From: Rhodocyclaceae bacterium
GTDB lineage: Bacteria > Pseudomonadota > Gammaproteobacteria > Burkholderiales > Rhodocyclaceae
DNA length: 64,000 nucleotides
Reading direction: 5' to 3'
NCBI GenBank assembly: GCA_018261935.1
Contig: JAGTRP010000001.1
Coordinates: forward strand, 280,089 to 344,088
Positions 57,764-64,000 of this stretch are shown one piece after another. Each line of letters opens with the position of its first letter. Within the stretch, counting starts at the first letter, position 1. The notes below the pieces were generated by a model. That model made no database searches. It was not told the DNA's origin and saw only the letters and a program-made list of their open reading frames with translations. The position numbers and the translations under genes were made by a program.

Positions 57764-60700
57764 ACTGGATTCCTTCCCATTGTTTTTGCAGCCGCTTCAC
57801 CGACACCGGCACCGGCGTTCTCAATTCCTGGGCAAAGAGGCTCACCCGAAGTTCCTCCAGGAGCCAGCGGAACTGCTCGACCGGGGGATCGGCGGCGCCC
57901 TGCTTGGCGAGCTGCAGGGCCCGCCGCTCCCAGTTGGTCCACAGGGGCGCGTACTCGGCCATGAGGCGGGCATCCCGGGCCGGGTCGGCCTTCAGCTTGT
58001 CGAGGCGCACCTGGATGGCCTTCAGGTAGCGGGGGAAATGCTGCAGGCGCTCGAAGGGGGTGTCGGTGACGAAGCGCTTGCCCAGGAGGCGCTTCACCTG
58101 GGCCTCGATGTCCTGGAAGGCGGCGGCATGGGCCTTGAAGGCGGGGAGTTTCTTCGCGACCGCCTGCCACTCGGCCAGCACCGCCCCCACCAGCCGGCAA
58201 ACCTCCTGCATGATGAGGCCTAGGCGGGCCTTGGCCTCGGCACAGCGGGCCTTGAAGGCGGCGGCATCGGCGGGCCAGGGTTCCACCAGGCAGGCCCGCT
58301 CGAAAGCGAGGTCCACGATCTGGCGCTTCAGCTCCTCGGTGGTGCCCAGGGCCATGTACTGCATGCCCATCTGGGTGAGGCCGGGGACGTTCTTGTCGAA
58401 ATACTTCACCTGCTCCCGGAACTGGATCATGAACAGGCGCAGGAGCCCCCGGCCATGCACTCGCCGGGCTTCCTCGGGGGAGTCGAAGACCTTGAGGCTG
58501 GCCGTCTCGCCGTCGTCGGACAGAGCCGGGTAGCCGATCACCGTCTGGCCACCCGCCGGCACTTCCATCAGTTCCGGCAGCTCGCCGAAGGTCCAGTCGG
58601 TGAGCTTCGAATATTCCGAGGGGGTCTCGTGCAGTTCGGCGAACTCCTGCTTCGCTTCCTTGCCCCATTGAGCCCGCAGCTGGGTGAGGTTGCGGCCCAT
58701 GTCCAGCTGGCGGCCGTGCTCGTCCAGGAGCTTGAAATTCATGGAGAGGTGGGCCGGCAGGGCATCGGGCCGGAAGGCGTCGGGCGTCACCGCCCAGCCC
58801 CGGGCATTGAGCCCCCGGGCCTCCAGGATGAAGTCGATGAGGGGCCCGATGAGCCCCTGGGCCATCTTCCGCTCGTCGCTGCCGACCGCGGCGATAAATT
58901 CCTCGGCGAATTCCGGCACCGGCACCAGCTTGGCCCGGATCTTCTGGGGCAGGGTCTTGATGAGCTGTACCACCTTGTCCTTGATGAGCCCCGGCACCAG
59001 CCATTCCAGCCGCCCGATGGGAAGCTGGTTGAGCTGAGCCAGGGGGACAGCCATGGTGACGCCATCCCGGGGCGAACCGGGCTCGAAGTGGTAGGTGAGC
59101 GCATACTCCACGCCCCCCAGTCGCAGATGATGGGGGAAGGCCTCGGTGGTGACCCCGGCGGCGGAGTGCCGCATGAGGTCGTCCTTGGAGAGGAACAGAA
59201 GCTTGGCGTTGTCCCGCTCCGCCTCTTTCCGCCAATGGTCGAAGCTGGCGCCGTTGTGGATGCCCTCGGGGATCAGGTGATCGTAGAAGGCGAAGATGAG
59301 CTCGTCGTCCACCAGCACGTCCTGGCGCCGCTGCTTGTGCTCCAGGTTCTCGATTTCCCGGATGAGCTTCCGGTTGTGCTGGTAGAAGGGCCAGCGCTTG
59401 GCGAAGGATTCGTCGATTTCGCCTCCCACCAATCCCTGGCGGATGAAGATTTCCCGGGCGTCGGCCGGGGCCATGGGGCCGTAATGGATGCGGCGCTTGG
59501 GGTTGATGACCACGCCGTAGAGGGTGGTGCGCTCCCAGGCCGCCACCTGCATGGACTTCTTTTCCCAGTGGGGATCGAAGTAGCTGCGCTTGATGAGGTG
59601 AGCGCCTACTTTCTCCAGCCAGTCCGGCTCGATGCGGGCGACGCAGCGGGCGTAGAGCTTGGTGGTCTCGGTGATCTCGGCCGCCACGATCCACTTGCCG
59701 GCCTTCTTCTGGAGGGGCGAACTGGGGTGGATGAGGTAGCGGATGCCCCGGGCGCCCTGGTAGTAGCCGGATTCGTCCGACTTGCAGCCCAGGTTGCCCA
59801 GGAGGCCGGTGAGCAGCGAGCGGTGGATGGCCTCGTAGGTGCCGGGCACCTCGCTTTCCTTCCAGCCCAACTCCGTCACCTGGGCATGGAGCTGGCTGTG
59901 GACCTCCCGCCATTCCCGCAGGCGCAGGGCCGACAGGAAATTGTCGTGGCAGGCTTCCACCAGCTTTTTGTTGGACTTCTTGTGCTCGAACTCATGCCGG
60001 TACCAGTCCCAGAGCTTCAACCAACTCAAGAACTCCGATTTCTCGTCGGCGAACTTCTTGTGCCGCTCGTCCGCCGCCTGCTGGCGTTCCTGGGGCCGCT
60101 CCCGGGGATCCTGCACTGACAGGGCGGCGGCAATGATCAGCATTTCCCTGAGGCAGCCCTCGTCCCGGCCGGCGGCGATCATGCGGGCGATGCGGGGGTC
60201 CAGGGGCAGCCGGGCGAGGCTCTGGCCGACAATCGTGAGCTGGTTGTGCTCATCCAGGGCGCCCAGCTCCTGCAGGAGGGCGTAGCCGTCGGCGACGGCC
60301 TTGGCCGGGGGCGGCTCGATGAAGGGGAAGCTCTCAACCTCGGTGAGCCTCAGGGACTTCATGCGCAGGATGACGCCGGCCAGGCTGGAACGGAGGATTT
60401 CCGGGTCGGTGAAGGGCGGGCGGGCGTTGAAGTCGGCCTCGTCATAGAGGCGGATGCAGACCCCCGCCGCTACCCGGCCGCAGCGCCCGGCCCGCTGCCG
60501 GGCCGCCGCCTGGGAGACCTTCTCCACCTGGAGCTGCTCCACCTTGTTGCGGTAGGAGTAGCGCTTGACCCGGGCGAGGCCGGTATCCACCACGTAGCGG
60601 ATGCCGGGCACGGTGAGGGAGGTCTCGGCCACGTTGGTGGCGAGCACGATGCGCCGCGCCCCGGAGGGCTTGAAGATGCGATCCTGCTCCCCGGCGGAAA

Positions 60701-61691
60701 GGCGCGAGAACAAAGGCAGGATCTCGGTATGGGGCGGGTGGTGCTTGCGTAACGCCTCCGCCGCCTCGCGGATTTCCCGCTCCCCGGGCAGGAAAACCAG
60801 GGTGTCGCCAGGGCCGAGGCGGGCTACTTCGTCCACCGCATCCACGATGGCGTCGTAGAGATCCCGCTCGTCGTCCTCTTCCTCCAGGTCGCTGACTGGC
60901 CGGTAGCGCACTTCCACCGGGTAGAGGCGGCCGGAGACCTCGATCACCGGCGCACCGTTGAAGTGGGCGGCGAAGCGCTCGGCATCGATGGTGGCCGAGG
61001 TGATGATGACTTTGAGGTCCGGCCGCTTGGGCAGGAGCTGCCTGAGGTAGCCCAGGAGGAAGTCGATGTTGAGGCTGCGCTCGTGGGCCTCGTCGATGAT
61101 CAGGGTGTCGTAGGCATTCAGATACGGATCGCCCTGGGTCTCGGCGAGCAGAATCCCGTCGGTCATGAGCTTGACCCAGCTTTCCGGCGTGGTGCGGTCC
61201 TGGAAGCGGATCTTTACCCCCACCCCGGCGCCCACCTGGGTCTGCAGTTCCTGGGCGAGGCGGGACGCCACCGAGCGCGCCGCCAGGCGGCGGGGCTGGG
61301 TGTGGCCGATGAGGCCGGTGGCGCCGCGCCCAAGGTTGAGGCAAATCTTGGGCAGCTGGGTCGTCTTGCCGGAGCCGGTCTCGCCGCAGACGATGACCAC
61401 CTGGTGCTTCCGGACGAGTTCGGCAATCTCTTCCCGGCGGGCGTTGACCGGCAGGTCGTCCTGGAACTGGGGCCTGGGCAGCCGGCTCCTGCGGGCGGCG
61501 ACAGCGGCCCGGGACTTTTCCAGGAGGGCGGTGAAATCGGCCTGGGCCTTCTCCCGGCGCGGGCCTTCCAGGCGCTTCATGTCCCGGGATAGGGCACGCA
61601 ACCGGTGGAGATCGGCGGCCAGGCAGTCGTCAAGGGAAAGGCCGGCGGGACGGGTGCCGGTTCTCGGTTTTGTTTCGGTGATCACGGTCAA
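57756..61691 (-). CDS. hrpA: ATP-dependent RNA helicase HrpA
   Basis: The 1311-residue DEAH helicase has the Walker A GETGSGKT (103-110), DEAH at 200-203, SAT (TSATIDAERFA), the QAAARQRAGRCGR motif VI, the HA2 and OB-fold domains and the long HrpA-specific C-terminal DUF3418 region. Length matches E. coli HrpA (1300). HrpA acts on RNA, including rescue of stalled ribosomes. Its start lies 15 bases after the toxin gene stop. Confidence 0.97.
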   Translation of the reverse strand: MTVITETKPRTGTRPAGLSLDDCLAADLHRLRALSRDMKRLEGPRREKAQADFTALLEKSRAAVAARRSRLPRPQFQDDLPVNARREEIAELVRKHQVVIVCGETGSGKTTQLPKICLNLGRGATGLIGHTQPRRLAARSVASRLAQELQTQVGAGVGVKIRFQDRTTPESWVKLMTDGILLAETQGDPYLNAYDTLIIDEAHERSLNIDFLLGYLRQLLPKRPDLKVIITSATIDAERFAAHFNGAPVIEVSGRLYPVEVRYRPVSDLEEEDDERDLYDAIVDAVDEVARLGPGDTLVFLPGEREIREAAEALRKHHPPHTEILPLFSRLSAGEQDRIFKPSGARRIVLATNVAETSLTVPGIRYVVDTGLARVKRYSYRNKVEQLQVEKVSQAAARQRAGRCGRVAAGVCIRLYDEADFNARPPFTDPEILRSSLAGVILRMKSLRLTEVESFPFIEPPPAKAVADGYALLQELGALDEHNQLTIVGQSLARLPLDPRIARMIAAGRDEGCLREMLIIAAALSVQDPRERPQERQQAADERHKKFADEKSEFLSWLKLWDWYRHEFEHKKSNKKLVEACHDNFLSALRLREWREVHSQLHAQVTELGWKESEVPGTYEAIHRSLLTGLLGNLGCKSDESGYYQGARGIRYLIHPSSPLQKKAGKWIVAAEITETTKLYARCVARIEPDWLEKVGAHLIKRSYFDPHWEKKSMQVAAWERTTLYGVVINPKRRIHYGPMAPADAREIFIRQGLVGGEIDESFAKRWPFYQHNRKLIREIENLEHKQRRQDVLVDDELIFAFYDHLIPEGIHNGASFDHWRKEAERDNAKLLFLSKDDLMRHSAAGVTTEAFPHHLRLGGVEYALTYHFEPGSPRDGVTMAVPLAQLNQLPIGRLEWLVPGLIKDKVVQLIKTLPQKIRAKLVPVPEFAEEFIAAVGSDERKMAQGLIGPLIDFILEARGLNARGWAVTPDAFRPDALPAHLSMNFKLLDEHGRQLDMGRNLTQLRAQWGKEAKQEFAELHETPSEYSKLTDWTFGELPELMEVPAGGQTVIGYPALSDDGETASLKVFDSPEEARRVHGRGLLRLFMIQFREQVKYFDKNVPGLTQMGMQYMALGTTEELKRQIVDLAFERACLVEPWPADAAAFKARCAEAKARLGLIMQEVCRLVGAVLAEWQAVAKKLPAFKAHAAAFQDIEAQVKRLLGKRFVTDTPFERLQHFPRYLKAIQVRLDKLKADPARDARLMAEYAPLWTNWERRALQLAKQGAADPPVEQFRWLLEELRVSLFAQELRTPVPVSVKRLQKQWEGIQYG

Positions 61692-61706
61692 AGGCGATGA
61701 AAACGA

Positions 61707-62000
61707 TCAGCCCTGGGTAGCTCGTTCCCGGGCAAGTTGATAGACCTGGTTTCGATCCCGCCGGCCGACGGTAATGACGGTCACAAAGACCACATCCTCG
61801 TCCACTCGGTAGACCAGACGGTAACCGATGCTTTTCAGCTTGATCTTGTAGCAGTCGGGCATGCCCGACAGGGCGGCGGCAGGCACCCGGGGGAATGCGA
61901 GGCGCTCGGCGAGCTTCTTTTTCAAGGGCTCCCGGATGCTGGCATCCAGCTTCTTCCATTCCGCCAGGGCAAGCTCATGGAAACGGAGCCTATAGCTCAT
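61707..62000 (-). CDS. RelE/ParE family toxin
   Basis: The 97-residue protein has the RelE fold: LRFHELALAEWKKLDASIREPLKKKLAERL, YKIKLKSIGYRLVYRVDEDVVFVTVITVGRRDRNQVYQLA. The conserved basic residues of the ribosome-dependent RNase group (KLKS, RLVY, RRDR) are present. It overlaps the antitoxin gene by 11 bases, the normal order with the antitoxin first. Confidence 0.92.
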   Translation of the reverse strand: MSYRLRFHELALAEWKKLDASIREPLKKKLAERLAFPRVPAAALSGMPDCYKIKLKSIGYRLVYRVDEDVVFVTVITVGRRDRNQVYQLARERATQG

Positions 62001-62235
62001 CCAGGTTCACTTCGACAAAGGGCCCCTCGCCACGCTCCCGGACCAGCTTCGCGTCTTCCAGATCATCGAGATGAGCGAGCAGCCGCTCGTACTGGGCAGC
62101 GGAGAGCAGGTAGGCTTCCGGCCGGTTATGGTTGAGCACCGCCACCGGACTGTCTTCCGCCTGCTTGAGGATGCCCGCGAAATTACGCTTCAGCTCGGTG
62201 ACGCTGACTGTCATATTGGCCAGGATGGTATCCAT
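61990..62235 (-). CDS. Phd/YefM family antitoxin
   Basis: The 81-residue protein has the Phd/YefM N-terminus MTVSVTELKRNFAGILKQAEDSPVAVLNHNRPEAYLLSAAQYERL and an acidic toxin-binding tail (VRERGEGPFVEVNLDEL). It binds DNA and neutralises the RelE-like toxin. ATG at 62235 is used; an internal ATG (MTVSV) 7 codons later is an alternative start. It follows an inverted repeat that may be its operator. Confidence 0.9.
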   Translation of the reverse strand: MDTILANMTVSVTELKRNFAGILKQAEDSPVAVLNHNRPEAYLLSAAQYERLLAHLDDLEDAKLVRERGEGPFVEVNLDEL

Positions 62236-62253
62236 AGGAGCCCCAGAGAAAAA

Positions 62254-62271
62254 ATAGATTTTGACATCTAT
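62254..62271. promoter_or_regulatory. Inverted repeat, candidate operator of the toxin-antitoxin operon
   Basis: ATAGAT (62254-62259) and ATCTAT (62266-62271) are 6-bp arms around a 6-base spacer, 18 bases upstream of the antitoxin ATG in an AT-rich stretch. Antitoxins of this family usually repress their own promoter through such short palindromes. Confidence 0.5.
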
Positions 62272-62352
62272 ATAGGCATCGAATTTAGCACGAAAATGAC
62301 CTTTTTCCATGGGGCCACTTTCGATTCCGCGGGGTGATTCAAGCCCTCGAGA

Positions 62353-63342
62353 TCACAACGAGTCCAGCGGGCTTCTCACTCCCCGTCCGCCCCGATTGAG
62401 CACATGGGTGTAGATCATGGTGGTGGATACGTCGGCGTGCCCCAGCAGCTCCTGGACAGTGCGGATGTCGTAGCCCGATTCCAGCAAATTGGTGGCGAAG
62501 CTGTGCCTCAAGGTATGGGTGGTGGCAGGCTTCGCAATCCCGGCCCTGCCCACCGCCTGCTTGATGGCCCGTTGCAGGTTCTGCTCGTAGACGTGATGCC
62601 GGCGCTGGCTTTCCGCGCGGGGATCGGTCGAAAGTCCGGTGGCCGGGAAAACCCAGAACCACCCCCAACTCGTGCCTGCTTCGGGGTACTTCCGGTCCAG
62701 GGCATCCGGCATGTGTACGCCTTCGACTCCTCTCTCCCTGTCCAGATCGAACAGAATCCGAATCCGTGCCAGATGCGCCTGAAGCGGCTCCACCAGGGAG
62801 CTGGGCAACATCGTCACCCGGTCCTTGCCCCCCTTGCCGTCCCGAACCAGGACTTCCCGCCGTCCGAAATCCACATCCTTGACTCGCAAACGAACGCACT
62901 CCATCAGCCGCATTCCCGTACCGTACAAGAGCCGCGCCATCAGGCCGTAAGTACCATCCATGCAGGCCAAGAGCCGGGAGACTTCGGCGGGCGTCAGCAC
63001 AGTCGGGATACGCCTGGACGGCTTCGCCCGTACGAGGCCTTCCAGCCAGGGCAAGTCCATGCCGAGCACCTCGCGGTACAGGAACAGGATGGCGGAAAGC
63101 GCCTGGGTCTGGGTCGCGGCGGAGACCTTGCCGTTTACCGCCAAATCGGTCAGGAAAGCTTCCACCTCCGGCGCCCCGACATCACGCGGATGCCGCCGGC
63201 CAATGGACACGACAAAACGCTTTACCCACCCGACATACGCCTGCTCGGTTCGGCGGCTATAATGCTTTGCCCGGATGCGATCCCGAACCACCTCCAGAAG
63301 CATCGGGGGCCGTGATGCTGCATTTTGAGGAAGGGGTGCCAT
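62353..63342 (-). CDS. intI: Integron integrase (IntI, tyrosine recombinase)
   Basis: The 329-residue tyrosine recombinase has the catalytic Arg145 ([19 protein letters not shown]), Lys173, His276-x-x-Arg279 (HTLRH), His302 (GHADVSTT) and Tyr311 (MIYTHV). It also has the extra segment found only in integron integrases (about 210-250: [19 protein letters not shown] and RRHH). The N-terminus PLPQ...[26 protein letters not shown] fits IntI1-like enzymes. The ATG at 63342 is preferred over a TTG at 63390. All catalytic residues are intact, so it should be active. It is transcribed away from the attI site, as usual. Confidence 0.96.
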   Translation of the reverse strand: MAPLPQNAASRPPMLLEVVRDRIRAKHYSRRTEQAYVGWVKRFVVSIGRRHPRDVGAPEVEAFLTDLAVNGKVSAATQTQALSAILFLYREVLGMDLPWLEGLVRAKPSRRIPTVLTPAEVSRLLACMDGTYGLMARLLYGTGMRLMECVRLRVKDVDFGRREVLVRDGKGGKDRVTMLPSSLVEPLQAHLARIRILFDLDRERGVEGVHMPDALDRKYPEAGTSWGWFWVFPATGLSTDPRAESQRRHHVYEQNLQRAIKQAVGRAGIAKPATTHTLRHSFATNLLESGYDIRTVQELLGHADVSTTMIYTHVLNRGGRGVRSPLDSL

Positions 63343-63396
63343 GCCAAATCTCACGAAAGACGAAAAATCAATGGCTTGCGACGCGGTCAAAGCAAG

Positions 63397-63428
63397 TATA
63401 CAGCATGAACTGGTTTTTTATACAGCAT
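63397..63428. repeat. Direct repeat TATACAGCAT in the attI region
   Basis: The 10-mer occurs at 63397-63406 and 63419-63428, 22 bases apart (about two helical turns). In attI1, IntI1 binds two direct repeats beside the core site; these could be the equivalent. They also carry half-sites of the LexA-type box, so a regulatory meaning is possible. Confidence 0.55.
63410..63425. promoter_or_regulatory. LexA-type SOS box upstream of intI
   Basis: CTG-N10-CAG (63410-63425) matches the core of the proteobacterial LexA box. It lies 68 bases upstream of the intI ATG, next to a TATACT-like -10 on the minus strand (63396-63401). SOS control is established for integron integrases of Vibrio and class 1 integrons, so repression by LexA is plausible here. 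Confidence 0.65.
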
Positions 63429-63447
63429 TTCTTCTATCGATTTCACG

Positions 63448-63906
63448 TTGGGCGTCATGAGAGTTCCCGCTGAGGTGTTCTACGAATGGCATTAACCATA
63501 GTCATCGTCCTGTTTGTCACGCTGGCAGGCTTAGTTTTTCTGGGCCGCGTTTCTTACACCCGTGAGCACAACGAAAAGGCCAATGGAACCTACGCGCTGA
63601 AGTACGTCTGGGTAGAAGACGATGGCTCTGTTCGACGACTTAACCCAGATGAAGTTGAATATCTAAATACCCAGTTTCATCCAGGAGACGGAGCCCGTCC
63701 CTACATTAAGTCCAATTACGCCACACGCTCTCCTGACGGCCGTATGAGTGGGTTTCTTCCAAGAGCGAAATTGCCTTCCTACATCGTCGTTAAATAATGA
63801 GCCAACAACCACGCCTTACGCCCAACAATCCGGTCAAGCGGACCTGCCGAACACCCGCCTTGGCCTTCCTGCTGCGCCTCGCGCGGCAGTCCGCTTACCT
63901 CCCACG
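63448..63906 (+). mobile_element. Integron gene cassette 1
   Basis: The 459-base unit runs from TTGGGC at the attI junction to the G of the attC core at 63906. Its attC starts with GCCCAAC (63820-63826), the exact complement of GTTGGGC that would form when the cassette circularises. That match is strong internal evidence for the limits. It carries one open frame in the usual orientation. Base composition is visibly AT-richer than the rest of the window, as expected for acquired cassettes. Confidence 0.85.
63486..63797 (+). CDS. Cassette-encoded small membrane protein of unknown function
   Basis: The 103-residue protein has one N-terminal hydrophobic helix (about 3-22, TIVIVLFVTLAGLVFLG) then a polar domain with YALKYVWVEDDGSVRRLNPDEVEYLNT and a hydrophilic C-terminus. 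It could be a membrane-anchored or exported protein. I do not recognise a family. Start is the ATG at 63486, with a GAGGTG ribosome site about 8-13 bases before. It is the only gene of cassette 1. Confidence 0.75.
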   Translation: MALTIVIVLFVTLAGLVFLGRVSYTREHNEKANGTYALKYVWVEDDGSVRRLNPDEVEYLNTQFHPGDGARPYIKSNYATRSPDGRMSGFLPRAKLPSYIVVK

Positions 63907-63912
63907 TTGAGG
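63820..63912 (+). other. attC recombination site of cassette 1
   Basis: R-type core GCCCAAC (63820-63826), then arm 63833-63849, a variable region (63850-63883), and arm 63884-63898 which pairs with the left arm over 15 bp with two bulged C bases (63835 and 63843 or 63844). The right core starts GTT at 63906. Bulged extrahelical bases that set strand choice are a hallmark of attC sites. Confidence 0.82.
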
Positions 63913-63987
63913 CTGTAGAAAATCCCCCAGCCCCCCGCGGAACTGAGAAAATGCCGACTATGTTGAAAGCATGTCCTGGAGGCGGGA

Positions 63988-64000
63988 ATGGCACGGTTCA
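63988..64000 (+). CDS. Start of a CDS cut by the window edge (MARF...), possible transposase
   Basis: An ATG at 63988 preceded by GGAGGCGGGA begins M-A-R-F before the window ends. Upstream, GAGGCTGTAGAAAA (63909-63922) resembles terminal inverted repeats of IS1182-like elements, whose transposases often begin MAR. With 13 bases only, this is a suggestion; it may equally be a second cassette gene. Confidence 0.3.

Larger units (their letters stand above)
63390..63453 (+). other. attI integration site region
   Basis: The region between the intI start and the first cassette holds the direct repeats and ends with the core GTTGGGC (63447-63453), matching GTTRRRY. Insertion of a cassette occurs after the G at 63447. 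The left limit is not defined by sequence. Confidence 0.7.

Noticed and set aside
57739..59913. Minus-strand open frame of 724 codons inside hrpA
   Set aside because: Out-of-frame reading of HrpA, which carries intact helicase motifs throughout; product is Pro/Arg/Gly-rich.
63779..63994. Minus-strand open frame covering the attC
   Set aside because: It lies across the attC stem and the cassette end, has no ribosome site and a low-complexity product; the attC pairing explains the sequence better.

Overview
The window is a stretch of GC-rich chromosome from a betaproteobacterium, most probably of the Rhodocyclales (Azospira/Dechloromonas/Azoarcus/Zoogloea relatives). The placement is an inference from gene content and order: mlaFEDACB - ABC exporter - ibaG - murA followed by a his cluster that runs into HIT - tatABC, plus phenylacetate genes, tandem phasins, an MSHA-type pilus locus and an integron integrase. 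Coding density is very high. No rRNA, tRNA or CRISPR array was seen, and no stretch above 300 bases lacks a gene.

Layout. 1-5673 (minus): an edge-truncated CHASE2 sensor, an ornithine cyclodeaminase/mu-crystallin-like enzyme, a TerC membrane protein and an atypical bifunctional penicillin-binding protein. 5780-7901 (minus): sucCD ending in a clear terminator. 8030-15470: a MATE exporter, then paaI and paaK, a lipoprotein phosphoesterase, a Nif3-like protein, a DegS-like protease and a class II amidotransferase. 15471-25155: tatCBA, HIT and the histidine pathway. hisB-H-A-F-I-E and hisG-D lie on the minus strand. hisC lies between them in the opposite orientation, next to a pair of chromate transporter genes. 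25343-33094: a DUF808 membrane protein, murA, ibaG, an ABC-2 exporter and the complete Mla phospholipid transport operon.

33205-49083 (plus) is a compact MSHA-like type IV pilus locus: an MshM-like ATPase with a C-terminal extension, the MshL secretin, TPR protein MshN, ATPase MshE, platform MshG, GspL/GspM-like assembly proteins, a small periplasmic protein, a 720-residue pilin-like protein with a lectin-like C-terminus, a second pilin-like protein, a two-component system and a final prepilin. It closes with a strong hairpin terminator. 49214-53936 holds a KefB-type antiporter and the LPS genes kdsD, kdsC, lptC and lptA. 53939-56204 holds an enoyl-CoA hydratase and two phasins. The first phasin has a near-consensus sigma-70 promoter flanked by two TGC-N3-GCA dyads. 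56262-61691 (minus) holds a CinA-like protein, an EI24 membrane protein and the HrpA helicase.

The right end (61707-64000) is accessory DNA: a RelE-type toxin-antitoxin pair, an integron integrase (intI) with a LexA-type box upstream, an attI region, one complete gene cassette (63448-63906) coding for a small unknown membrane protein, and its attC site. The cassette limits are supported by the GTTGGGC at the attI junction matching the GCCCAAC of the attC. The last bases begin either a second cassette or an insertion sequence.
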